DNA of 64,000 bases, taken from the NCBI GenBank assembly GCA_023955635.1, contig JAMXHR010000010.1:310001-374000 (forward strand), given 5' to 3'. This document shows positions 48,379 through 58,995 of the stretch, one piece after another. Numbering within the stretch: the first letter of the stretch is position 1; each line of letters starts with the position of its first letter. The DNA is from Methanosarcina sp. ERenArc_MAG2 (GTDB lineage: Archaea > Halobacteriota > Methanosarcinia > Methanosarcinales > Methanosarcinaceae). The position numbers and the translations under genes were made by a program. The notes under the pieces are model-generated. The model saw only the letters and a list, made by a program, of their open reading frames with translations. It was not told the origin of the DNA and did no database searches.

Positions 48379-49932
48379 GTGGTTACTGTGGAAAAGAAGA
48401 TTGTGATTATCACATCAGTACTTGCGATGTTTGTGCTTGTTATTGATACGACTATTATGAACGTCTCGATTTCGACCCTTATAGATGATTTCGATACGGA
48501 TGTTACTACTGTCCAGGCTGCCATTACCCTCTATGTCCTCGTAATGGCATCATTGATGATCACCGGAGGAAAGATCGGAGATATCATTGGCAGAAAAAAG
48601 GCATTCAGGATAGGACTGATTATCTAAGGTACCGGTTCTTTCCTGACTGCAATCAGTCCGAACATGGCTGTGCTGTTCGTGGGCTGGTCGATCCTTGAAG
48701 GGCTTGGGGCAACCCTTGTCATGCCTGCTATCCAGACTCTCGTGACCTCAAACTACAGCGGGAAGGATCGTGCCATTGCTTACGGCATAATAGGGGGAAT
48801 CGTTGCAAGCGCAATTGCCTTAGGGCCCATTATAGGAGGCTGGCTGACAACTTCATACACCTGGCGACTTGCCTTTGGCGGGGAGGTGGTGATCGTGCTC
48901 CTTGTCCTGTTATTAAGCCGGTACATTCGGGATGCGCCCCTTGAGACTGAAGAAAAACCCAAGATGGATATAGTTGGCTCGATAATCTCTGCGCTGGGGA
49001 TGGGGCTTATTGTTTTTGGGATATTACTGGCAGGGACCTACGGCTGGTGGAAGGCACGTCATCCCTTCTCAATAGGAGGGATTGAAATTTCCCAGTTCGG
49101 CCTTTCCCCTACCCCATTGTTTATTTTAGCAGGAGGCATTATCCTGCTGTGCTTTGCACTTTGGGAACGTCACGTCATTACTCTGGGGAAGATGCCACTC
49201 GTAAGGCTCGATATGCTCAGGGACCGTGGGGTTGCTTCAGGCATTTTTGTCCAGATGATTCAGACCATTCTTATCGGAGGTTTCCTGTTCAGCATGGATC
49301 TTTTCCTCCAGATCGCCCTTGGCCTTAACGCGATGCAGACAGGCTTTCTCTACCTCCCCCTCTCCATATCACTTTTAATTGCTTCACTTATAGCATCTCG
49401 ATTATCTGCCCGTATAGCCCCAAAGCGCATCATCCAGATTGGGCTACTCGTACTTATTCCAGGGCTTTTACTAGCTATTGCAACCATTAATGTGGAGGTC
49501 AGGGGTTTGCCCTGCTAACAGGTTTTGCCTTAATAGGTATAGGTGCAGGAGTTATAGCATCCCAGATAATGAATCTCATCCTCTCCCAGGTAGTTCCTGA
49601 AAGGGCGAGCGAGACAGCTGCTCTTATGAGCACTTCCCAGAACCTGGGCATGGCTATCGGGACTGCCCTGATGGGTTCAATCGTCATTGTGGGCCTGGTA
49701 GTAGGAGCCACTACCCTCATATGCCCGCTTTTTGAGCAATGAACAACTGATAGCTATCCTGAAAGATGCCCCTCCTGACCTTTCACAGGAAATCTTGAGG
49801 ATCAATGAAATTGATCGCATTCAGGGGATAAAAGCTTCCCTGTGTGGACTGGTGATTTTTGCGGTATTTGGCATAATCGCTTCAATTTTCCTGCCGCCTG
49901 AGATTCTGGTTCCTCCGCAAACCGAGAAGTAA
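48379..49932 (+). CDS. MFS multidrug transporter, DHA2 type (one in-frame stop and two frame breaks)
   Basis: About 517 residues with 14 expected membrane segments of the EmrB/QacA class. Motif A is 'GGKIGDIIGRKKAFRIG' and motif C-like 'AIALGPIIGGWLTTSYTWRL', with 'DTTIMNVSISTLIDDF' in helix 1. An in-frame TAA at 48625 stands where Tyr is expected ('LII-stop-GTGSFL'). A missing G near 49498-49501 breaks the frame at 'VEVRGFALLTGFALIGIG', and a further shift near 49720 precedes the end 'SNEQLIAILKDAPPDLSQEI'. The start may be GTG 48379 or GTG 48388. It would export toxic compounds by proton exchange if intact. The TAA cannot be explained by a missing base. Confidence 0.8.
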
Positions 49933-50147
49933 AACAGCCTACAGCTTGAAAAAATTTGAAAACTTTTTGGGCTGGAAGAATTATTTCTGACTATATCTAA
50001 GGATGAAAATGCCTTTTCTTTCTTCATTCATTTTATTGAGGGTAAAAGCCTGTTTATCCATTTTCGTGACAATTCTGTTTAAAAAACAGGACCTTTCTGC
50101 CAATCAAAGCTCTTGGGCTAATTTGTCATGGAATTATAATATTAAGG

Positions 50148-50462
50148 ATGAAAAATTATATATCTATACTTTTTACAGTAGAGGTGATGAGATCTTCCTT
50201 GATCACAATTCTCCTGTCTTCCGAAAAGAGGACAGACCTGCTTCTCCTTCTCAAAAAGAAGCCTCAGACCATCGAAGAAATCAATGATGAACTTGATACG
50301 AATTCCGTTGCAATCTTGCCCCAGCTTAAGAAGTTAAAAGAAAACGGGCTTGTGGTTCAGGAGGATAGAGTATATGACCTTTCCCTGCTAGGGAGAATTA
50401 TTGTCCGAAAAATGGAAGTTCTTGTAAAAGCTTTCAGGCATCTTGAGAACAATTACGATTAG
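50148..50462 (+). pseudogene. Truncated HTH regulator (N-terminal part only)
   Basis: The likely original start is ATG 50187 ('MRSSLITILLSSEKRTDLLL'). The winged helix 'KPQTIEEINDELDTNSVAIL' and 'VYDLSLLGRIIVRKMEVLV' is that of a regulator family common in Methanosarcina, normally about 260 residues with a C-terminal sensor domain. Here the frame ends after about 92 residues and nothing similar to the second domain follows, so it is truncated, or a stand-alone DNA-binding piece. Confidence 0.6.
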
Positions 50463-50652
50463 AAAACGAAAAGATACAGCCTACTCCTGAAACTGATAAC
50501 TTTGAAAAACCAGTACTTTCCAAATTAAGAATTAACAGTGAAAGCGAGCTAGAGAAACAGCAGAAAGGTGCCGGTCAGCAAAAAAAGCTGGCTAGCAAAA
50601 ATGCCAGCTAACAAAGAAGTACTGACTTTCTCCCTGCTTTTCAAGCACTTTT

Positions 50653-51233
50653 TCAGCTTTCTCCCTGCTTCTCAAGCACTTTTTCAGCTTTCTCCCTTAC
50701 CTCTGCAAAGATATCTTTCCCTTTTGCGTCAATCCCTACAATAAGCGGCCCGAACTCTTCTACCCTGAGCACCCAGACTGCTTCAGGCATTCCGAGGTCA
50801 AGCCAGTGGACGGCTTTTACTTCCGTAATCAACTCTGCAGCAAGGGCTGCACATCCACCTGTGTAAGCCAGGTAAACGCATCTGTTTTTCAATGCATCTG
50901 CTACGCCTTTCATTCCCCTTTTCCGATAATTGCCCTAACTTCATGGGCTTTCAGGAGAGAAGGCGTCATTTTTGACATCCGGCCGCTGGTTGTGGGGCCT
51001 GCTGAAATCACTTTCCAGCCGTTTTCAGTCTGCTGCATAAGGGGGCCGCAATGGTAGATCACTCCTCCTTCAAGGAAGAAAGGAAGTTCTTCTCCTTTTT
51101 CCTCAAACTCGAGAATTCTGGCATGGGCTTCATCCCTGGCTGTCAGTACCTCCCCGGAGATATAGACTATGTCTCGGGCGTTAAGTTTCTCGATATCCTC
51201 AAGCTTCAGCGGGGTTTGCAGGTGATATTCCAT
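50653..51233 (-). CDS. Class I fumarate hydratase beta subunit (frame broken once)
   Basis: About 193 residues from ATG 51233, after adding a G near 50914-50917 (minus strand). This is the C-terminal half of class I fumarase, which with the Fe-S alpha subunit interconverts fumarate and malate. Motifs: '[20 protein letters not shown]', 'YHCGPLMQQ', '[20 protein letters not shown]', '[19 protein letters not shown]' and '[14 protein letters not shown]'. Methanosarcina uses the reaction in the partial citric acid pathway. Its ATG overlaps the restored stop of the alpha subunit (TAATG). Confidence 0.93.
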
Positions 51234-52073
51234 TATTCTTCCCCCTGAACACAACCGAAGCATGCCTGTTCGCCCAGCACTGGATATTTACTGCAACCGG
51301 AAGGGAAGCCGTGTGGCAGTAAGCCGTTTTCACGTGCACTGTAAGGGCGGTTGTGCTGCCTCCAAGTCCCATGCAGCCGATTCCGAGCGCATTTACAGCC
51401 TCAAGGATTTCTCTTTCCAATCTCTCCATAGGAACATCAAAAGGCTCAAGCAGGGCTTCCTTCGCAAGCCTGGCTGCCGCATCAAAAGAACCCCCGATTC
51501 CCACTCCTATTGTGAGGGGAGGACATGGCATTCCTCCGGCATTTACTATTGTCTCGAGCACGAATTTTTTGATACTACCGGTTTCTGTAGGATTAAGCAT
51601 ACGCAGAGAACTCATATTTTCCGAACCTGCACCTTTCGGGGCAGCGGTGATTTTTAACTGATTTCCCTGAACGAGTTTCCAGTGGATATCCGGGATTCCT
51701 ATTCCGGTATTATTTCCGCTGTTTTTGCGAGTCAGGGGTCTACGGCATTTGGGCGGAGAGGAATTTCAGCTGTTGCAAGAATTACTGCTTCTTTTATAGC
51801 AGTCTCCAGGTCAAAACCGGGCTGAAACTCTGTCCCGAGCTCGGCAAAAAAGATCATGATGCCCGTATCCTGGCACATTGGTACCCCATGCTTTTTTGCA
51901 ATTTCGATATTTTTCAGGATTGCCTGGAGCTGGGATTTTGCAACATGACTCTCCTCTCCAGCCTCGGCTTTTCTGAGCAAATCCACAACATCATCCGGAA
52001 GCTCGATTTCCGCTTTCCTTAAAAGGTCTGCAATAGACCGGATAAAAGTTTCACGACTTATTTTCGAAGACAA
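51233..52073 (-). CDS. Class I fumarate hydratase alpha subunit (frame broken twice)
   Basis: About 280 residues. Adding a C near 51736 (minus strand) joins '[20 protein letters not shown]' in one frame. Adding a G near 51243-51247 ends the protein at '[11 protein letters not shown]' with TAA overlapping the beta ATG. The alpha subunit holds the catalytic 4Fe-4S cluster; its cysteines are seen in '[20 protein letters not shown]', '[20 protein letters not shown]' and '[20 protein letters not shown]'. It is the first gene of the two-gene operon. Confidence 0.94.
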
Positions 52074-52963
52074 AGGACCACCGTTCTATGAGAGAAATGA
52101 ATTCTATATTATAAAGGGCAGGCATGAATGCAGGATATATACAGCAAGTGCTTTACTAGCCAAAATTCTGGGAAGCTTTTTTGTTTTTAATGTTTAAATA
52201 TAGAGCACCCTGATATTCTGAACCAGTTTAACTTTCTGGCATCAAAGAAATTAGATAAGGGCTGGAATTTTACATTCATGTATAAGCGAGTAAAAAAGAA
52301 ACCGATAATCGTAAACTACGAGGACGAGGTAATGAAGGTTGGTGACATATTTATTCGTCATTGACCGAAATATTTCCAGAGGAAATCTTCCGATAATCTT
52401 CCGATTTTCCGCCGTAATCTTCTGATTTCAGCAGAATCAATCCATAAAGAAAATTTTCAACTTTTGTTTTTGTGAGGACTTATTCTTAAAGGCTGTGAAT
52501 TTATCCCCTAACTCTTTCTGGCACCCCTCTTTGTTTTTCACTTCATAGAACCCCGGGCTCTCACCGGGCGCAAAGCGGCCGGCTTTTACATGATTTCATG
52601 AAAGAATATAAATAACTGAGCTGTGCGATTTTCGATTCCAGATGATTTGTTCAAATACATTTTTGAGTTCGAGATATTGGCATTCAATATGAAATCAGTA
52701 AAAAGGAAAGAGCTGATTTAAAATAGAGAATTTTGTCCTTAAATTTTGAGAATTTGTAAAAAAGAGCAAGAGTTAAAAAGATTAGCGGATATACCTGAAC
52801 AGAAAAACCCTTAAAGAAGAACAATCGAAGCTAATCGAAACCCTCATTATTGATACTAATTGTGAACAGATGTCAGGTTAAAAATGAGTGCAAATAACGT
52901 TAATAGAACCGCAATTGAGGAGCAGTATACGAGACTGCAAGCTGGGATTATAGAGGAATAAAA
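52074..52963. other. Spacer before the restriction operon
   Basis: This contains a short frame 52278-52364 ('MYKRVKKKPIIVNYEDEVMK' and 8 more residues), possibly a scrap of a larger gene. The rest is A+T rich. The promoter of the hsd operon presumably lies between 52800 and 52940. Confidence 0.45.
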
Positions 52964-54500
52964 ATGATTAATGGTGAACTGAAAAACAAAATTGATGGCA
53001 TCTGGAACGCTTTCTGGTCTGGAGGAATCTCCAATCCCCTCGAAGTTATCGAACAAATCACCTACCTGCTGTTTTTAAGGCGACTGGATGACCTGCACAT
53101 GCTGGAGGAGAATAAATCCGCACGCTTCAAACACCCTATGGAGCGCCGTGTCTTCCCTGAAGGAAACGACCCAAAGGGTCGTTCTTATGAGGATTTGCGC
53201 TGGTCCCACTTCAAGCACTTCGCACCTGCCGAAATGTTCACAGTTGTCGACGAGCACGTCTTCCCCTTCCTGCGCACCCTCGGAGGCGACGGTTCCACAT
53301 ATGCTCAGCACATGGAAGGTGCCCGTTTCACCATTCCCACGCCTGCACTGTTGTCCAAGGTAGTTGACCTTCTGGACAATGTTCCAATGGAGAACCGCGA
53401 TACAAAAGGCGACCTTTACGAATACATGCTTGGCAAAATCGCCAGTGCCGGCCAGAATGGCCAGTTCCGCACCCGCGCCACATCATCAGCCTGATGGTGG
53501 AACTAACCGCCCCCAGCCGACAGATATCATATGCGATCCTGCATGTGGTACAGCCGGATTTCTCGTAGCTGCAGGCGAACACCTGCGAAAGTACCATCCG
53601 AACATCCTGCATGACGAGAAGCTGAAACAGCACTTCCATCACGGGATGTTCCACGGCTTTGATTTCGATAACGTCATGCTCCGCATAGGCAGCATGAACA
53701 TGCTCCTGCACGGCGTGGAAAACCCCGATATCCGTTACCGTGACTCCCTTGCCCAGGAAAATGCCAGCGATGAGGAAGCCTACACGCTGGTACTGGCCAA
53801 TCCTCCATTTGCCGGTTCGCTGGACTACGAAAATACTGCAAAAGACCTTCTGCAGATCGTCAAGACCAAGAAAACCGAGCTGCTTTTCCTGGCCCTTTTC
53901 ATGCGCCTGCTGAAGCCAGGCGGCCGGGCTGCTGTTATCGTTCCTGACGGCGTGCTTTTCGGCTCAAGCAAAGCCCACAAGGAACTTCGCCGCATGCTTG
54001 TCGAGGAGCAGAAGCTTGATGCCATTGTTTCACTTCCCGGCGGCGTTTTCAAACCCTATGCCGGCGTTTCAACCGCGATCCTCCTTTTCACCAAAACAAA
54101 TTCAGGAGGCACTGACAATGTCTGGTTCTACGATGTGCAGGCCGACGGCTGGAGCCTTGACGATAAGCGCAATCCGCTTCTGAGCGAAGATAAACTGGGC
54201 CCTGTTCCCTCAACCGAGCTTAGCGAGGACGAGCACGCCAAAAACAACCTTCCTGATATCCTGGCCCGCTGGCAGGAACGCAATAAGAACGAACTCAAAC
54301 GCCCCCGAACCGAACAGAGCTTCTGCGTACCAAAAGCCGACATCGCAGCCCAGGGCTATGACCTTTCCCTCAACCGCTACAAAGAAGTCGTGCATGAAGA
54401 AATGGAACACAGACCCCCTAAAGCGATACTCGAAAGCCTCGCAAAACTGGAAGCTGAGATTCAGCAGGAGATGGCAAAACTGGAAGGGATGCTGAAGTGA
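52964..54500 (+). CDS. hsdM: Type I restriction-modification methylase subunit HsdM (frame broken twice)
   Basis: About 513 residues, the usual length, after adding a base near 53473 ('FRTPRHIISLMVELTAPQPT') and a C near 53510-53513. It methylates adenine-N6 with S-adenosylmethionine: motif I 'DPACGTAGFLVAAGEHL', motif IV 'VLANPPFAGSL'. The N-terminal HsdM domain opens 'NGELKNKIDGIWNAFWSGGI'. The G+C content is higher than in the chromosomal neighbours, hinting at transfer. It overlaps hsdS by four bases (GTGA). Confidence 0.95.
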
Positions 54501-55690
54501 ACGGCTGGAAGATTGTTCATATTTCAGATTTCTGCACCACTGGAACGGGGGAACCCCTCTCGTAGTAATATGGAACGCTATTATGAAGGCGGGAAAATCC
54601 CCTGGGTTAAGTCTGGAGAACTTAGAGAAACAGTTATCAATGACACGGAAGAGCATGTCACTGAAGAAGCGTTGAAGGAGACACACTTAAAGTTAGTTCC
54701 ATCTGGTGCACTTCTACTTGCAATGTATGGTGCTACTGTAGGCCGCCTTGGAATTCTCGGCACTCCTGCAACAACAAACCAAGCAATATGCCACATAATT
54801 CCCGATCCTGAAATTGCGGGCGTTCGTTACCTCTTTCACTTACTTCGTGCCCAGGTTCCAAATATAGTCGCTCGTGGAGTAGGAGGAGCACAACCAAACA
54901 TCAGCCAAGGAATCGTTAAAGACCTGAGAATTCCACTCCCTCCCTTGGATGAACAGAAGAGAATTACAGATATTCTGGACCGTGCGGAGGCTCTTCGAGC
55001 CAAACGCCGAGTCTCTCTAGCCCAGCTTGATGAACTCAGCCAATGCATTTTCTTTGACATGTTTGGCGATCCAGTGGGAAACCCTAGAAACTGGAATGTA
55101 GAAAAAGTTCAAGATGTAATATCACAAATTGAAGCTGGTTGGAGCGCTAATGGAGAACATAGACATCGTGAAGAAAATGAATATGCTGTACTGAAAATAA
55201 GTGCTGTAACTCAAGGAGTTTTCTTGCCAGAAGAATGCAAAGTAATCAACAACGATATCGAATTCAAAAAAGTTGTTACTCCAGAGAAAGGAGATGTTTT
55301 GTTTAGTAGAGCAAATACACTTGAACTTGTAGGCGCAAGTTGTCTTATCAGAGAAAATTATCCCTACCTTCTTTTACCGGATAAATTATGGAAAATCAGA
55401 GTCAACGAAGAGAAAATTTGTCCTGAATATTGTAGATTTGTACTAAGTTATCCAACGATTAGGCATGAGATATCTAAACTTTCTACAGGAACAAGCGGCT
55501 CTATGTATAACATTTCAATGGAAAAATTTAGACTTATTTTAATAACTGTTCCACCTATCCCCTTACAATGTGAATTTGCACGCTGCATCGCCTCCATGGA
55601 AAAGCTAAAAGCTGCGCATAAAGCTTCACTTGCAGAACTGGATGAACTTTTTCCTCTCTCCAGTACCGAGCTTTCAGAGGTGAACTGTAA
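54497..55690 (+). CDS. hsdS: Type I restriction-modification specificity subunit HsdS (frame broken near both ends)
   Basis: About 398 residues. GTG 54497 overlaps the hsdM stop. A G and a C added within 54550-54560 give 'TTGTGGTPSRSNMERYYEGG' and 'KIPWVKSGEL', the standard start of a target-recognition domain. A conserved helix 'LPPLDEQKRITDILDRAEAL' follows, then the second recognition domain and 'CIASMEKLKAAHKASLAELD'. A T added near 55651 gives the typical end 'ELFSSLQYRAFRGEL' with TAA at 55688. HsdS chooses the DNA sequence for both methylation and cleavage. Confidence 0.92.
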
Positions 55691-55691
55691 G

Positions 55692-56495
55692 ATGAGTGCC
55701 GTTCCGCCATTCTCAGAAGGCCAAATTGAAGCACTTGCGCGATTGCTGGGAGAATTCGGCAGTGGTAGTGATATTTCCCGAGTTCTAAGCAATCGGGGTT
55801 TGGTGGACAAATCACGTCAATCAACAAAATGGAGACGTCTTTATTGGGTCTTTCTTGATTGTCAACGACAGCATAGCTGTGCGAATCAGATCATTGATTT
55901 CATTCAATCTTTCCTGGTTCCTGCTCGTTTCGTTGGGCGCAATGACGAGTTAGAAGCGAATCGCCAGCAACTAAACACTATACTTTATTTTTCAGGTTTG
56001 GAATATGGTAAGGATGGAAAGTTTCGGCAGTGTGAGGCTGCGAAAACTCTTGATGAAGCAGAAAAAAGAGTTAGAACTATCCGAGCAAAGTTTCAGGGAA
56101 GAAAAATACATTCAGAAGTCTTGAAGTATTGCCGGCCTGAGCTTCTGCAGGATAATTATTTCCATGCAGTATTTGAAGCTTCCAAGGGTCTGGCTCAGCG
56201 GATCCGTGATCTTTCGGGAGTGCAGGCAGATGGAGCTGCTCTTATCGATAAGGTTTTTTCAATAGAGAAGCCGATCCTGGCGATTAATTCACTGCGAACT
56301 GAAACTGAGAGATCGGAACACAAGGGTTTTGCTTTACTTTTAAAAGGCTGCTTTGCAGCTGTCCGTAATCCGTTAGCTCACGAACCAAAAATACTCTGGC
56401 AGGGTGAAGATGATGCAGCTGATTATCTTTCTCTTATTTCACTCCTGAATAGAAAACTGGACGAGTGTACAGTAACAGGACTCAGAGGAGACTGA
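55692..56495 (+). CDS. TIGR02391-like protein of the restriction operon
   Basis: 267 residues from ATG 55692, one base after the restored hsdS stop. In the given sequence it is fused in frame to hsdS, which I take as an artefact. Two parts: an N-terminal helical region ('FSEGQIEALARLLGEFGSGS') and a C-terminal domain of the TIGR02391/Ymh type ('QDNYFHAVFEASKGLAQRIR', 'GFALLLKGCFAAVRNPLAHE', then 'YLSLISLLNRKLDEC'). The 'RNPLAHE' motif is typical of HEPN-like folds. Such genes recur in type I operons; their role is not established. Confidence 0.85.
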   Translation: MSAVPPFSEGQIEALARLLGEFGSGSDISRVLSNRGLVDKSRQSTKWRRLYWVFLDCQRQHSCANQIIDFIQSFLVPARFVGRNDELEANRQQLNTILYFSGLEYGKDGKFRQCEAAKTLDEAEKRVRTIRAKFQGRKIHSEVLKYCRPELLQDNYFHAVFEASKGLAQRIRDLSGVQADGAALIDKVFSIEKPILAINSLRTETERSEHKGFALLLKGCFAAVRNPLAHEPKILWQGEDDAADYLSLISLLNRKLDECTVTGLRGD

Positions 56496-56500
56496 TTTTT

Positions 56501-58995
56501 ATGACAGCCACTGAAGCCAAATTGCCTTATTATCTCAGAAAATCCCCTCAGTTTAAGATCCTAACCGAAGACTACCTAAATTATCTAGCAGGCTCCGTGA
56601 ATGGTTTTTGATTGGCAGATTATGAATGAGATGGCGAATGATATGAATATGGATACTCAGCAGAAACTTAACAAACTCCGTTGGATTGGAGTTTCTAGTG
56701 TCGAAAAACTGACTACAGCATTGCAAAAGGAAGACATTCACTTCTCATCCAGCGAATTCCCTGCTTTGGGGAGAGCCATAACAAATACTTTTGGAAAGAA
56801 CAGTGGCATGTTTCCTATTCCTGAATGGTTAGCTACAGTGTTTTCTACTATAGCCCAAGGCCGCACAGTTAATAGTATTTGTGATCCATATGCAAGAATT
56901 GGATTATTAATTGGTATCATGCAAGAGGCCACCCAAGCGAAATCAATAATTGCATGTACACTGGCGAATTCCGAAGCAGCTCTTGGAAAAGTTCTAGTAG
57001 GCGATGCCGAATGGAAAGAGGAAATCCAATCGATTTACTTAGCTCACTAAATAATGAAATTGACATAGCAGCAAGTATCTTGCCTTGGAGAGTAGAAGCA
57101 CATAAGAAGCTAAAAGTTAGCACGTTAGAAGACTCCGGTGTAAAACTAGGAAGTAATTTTGGTCAACAAATTTTAATTTTGACTTCAATGCGTCTGAGCA
57201 CAGACGGAATAGGTCTATTTATTGTAGAGCCATCGTTTTTCACATCACCGCTTTCGATCTTCCCACAGTTCAATGCTCTTGGTCTTGGATTAGATGCCGC
57301 TTTGGAACTTCCTTCAGGGACATTCGCACCTGAAACAAATATGCCAAGCTATTTAGTGATTGTTCGCAAAAAACATGTCTCTAGAATGTTTATAGCACGG
57401 CTTTCGAGCGATTCAAATACTAACCTGCAGATTCTTTCCAATCTGGCAAATGGTAAAGAAGGAAACTCACTGGAACTTGGGCGATTTGTAGATATGCAGT
57501 CGTTTAAAGGTTTGGATTATCTACATTTTCAAGATCGATTAGAGTTAGCAAAGCAGCAGTTTGGGGCTCCAGCTCTGACTTTGGAGGAATTAGCAACTTT
57601 CATCAATATAGGATGTAATAGAAAAGATTTTGAGTTTCCAGAAAAGGAAAATTCGATTTTCATTCCGCTGATCGGAACCGCGGATGTTGTTGAGTTTCGT
57701 GATGACATCAAATTGAAACCACAGAATTATACACAGGTGATTATCGACCCAACACTTTCGGATGCCCATTTTGTAGCCCAGTTCTTGAACTCAGATTTAG
57801 GCAAGGAAATTCGAGAGATTAGCACGTCTAGATCAGTAATACCTAAACTAAATATGCAGACTTTGAAAAAACTTCAGGTCTTTATTCCTTCCCGTCAGAC
57901 TCAAAAAAATATAATAAAGATTGGGACATGCATCGCTTCCGAACAAAACAATCTATTAGGGTTACAAGGTGAACTCGAACTGTTGCAAAGAGATCTCTGG
58001 ACTAAACCATGGTCCGCACATGATGTAGAGAAACGTCTGTCTATTTTATCTAATAAATTTTCTGTAAATATTAATCACCAAACGGAAGTTAGCTTAAACC
58101 AATGGGTGGAGACATTACCATTCCCCCTATCTTCGATCCTTCGTGCTTGGCAAAAAACAGACAGTTCAGACTTCAAGGAGAAATATAGACTACTCTTAGA
58201 CTTCTTCGAAGCAACTGCCGGGTTCTTAAGCACGATTCTATTGAGCGCGTTTAGTTCAAACCAATCATTTTTTGAATATCACTGGCAGAAGCTTACGGAG
58301 CCAGATCAGAGACATAAATTAAGTTTTCAACAAGCTACATTTGGAACTTGGAAAATTGTATTCGAGTATTTTAGTAAACAGACCCGAAAATTACTTAAGG
58401 ACGAAAACGAAGGAAGAAAACTCTGTATGGAAATGTTTGCAGATTCTTCTCTCCGACTCCCTACAGTTGTTAGTGACAAGAGAATTGTTCCAATCTTCTC
58501 TACTACAAATAAAATACGTAATGATTGGAAAGGACATTGCGGAAACGTCGGAGAAAAAGAAGCAGAACTCCTACATGAGCAGCTCAAAGTTGAAGTCCAG
58601 AAACTCCGTAACATACTGGCCGACATTTGGACTGAGATAAAGTTAATTCAATCGCCTTATTTTGAGCAAAATTTCGACGCATTTGAAAGTGAAATAACAA
58701 TTCTAATGGGTAGCAACAATGAGTTCCTAAAAGAAAAAAGTCTATGCATACTCCGTTAGATAAAAACTTTCTATACTTATCCAAAAAAGATGAAAATCGG
58801 GCATTGAAGCTTATTCCCCTAGTACAATTTGGACCGTCTCCAGAAACTCCAAAAAATGCGTGTTACTTTTACAGTAAGATTGAAAAGAGAAATTTGAAGT
58901 TTGTTTCATATCATTTTACAAATCCATCGAGTTGCGAAGTCCCTAAAAATACTAAAATATCAGAGCAATTAAGAATTTTTTGGGAGATTTCATAA
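56501..58995 (+). CDS. Inactive N6-methylase/TRD-like protein of the restriction operon (frame broken several times)
   Basis: About 832 residues after adding two bases near 56606-56620, an A near 57014 ('EWKRGNPIDLLSSLNNEID') and an A near 58735 ('EFLKEKKSMHTPLDKNFLYL'). The N-terminal part ('LPYYLRKSPQFKILTEDYLN') leads into a methylase-like fold: 'SICDPYARIGLLIGIMQEA' stands for motif I, and the motif IV slot has 'IAASILPWR' instead of NPPF, so catalysis is unlikely. 'LPSGTFAPETNMPSYLVIV' follows as in N6-methylases. Then an HsdS-like recognition domain: 'DAHFVAQFLNSDLGKEIREI' and 'KLNMQTLKKLQVFIPSRQTQ'. The C-terminal 330 residues are helical and unknown. It abuts hsdR (TAA-ATG). Confidence 0.7.

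Noticed and set aside
54513-56495. Fusion of HsdS with a TIGR02391 domain
   Set aside because: Adding one T near 55651 restores the normal HsdS end (FSSLQYRAFRGEL) and a stop two bases before a good ATG. The fusion is probably an artefact.
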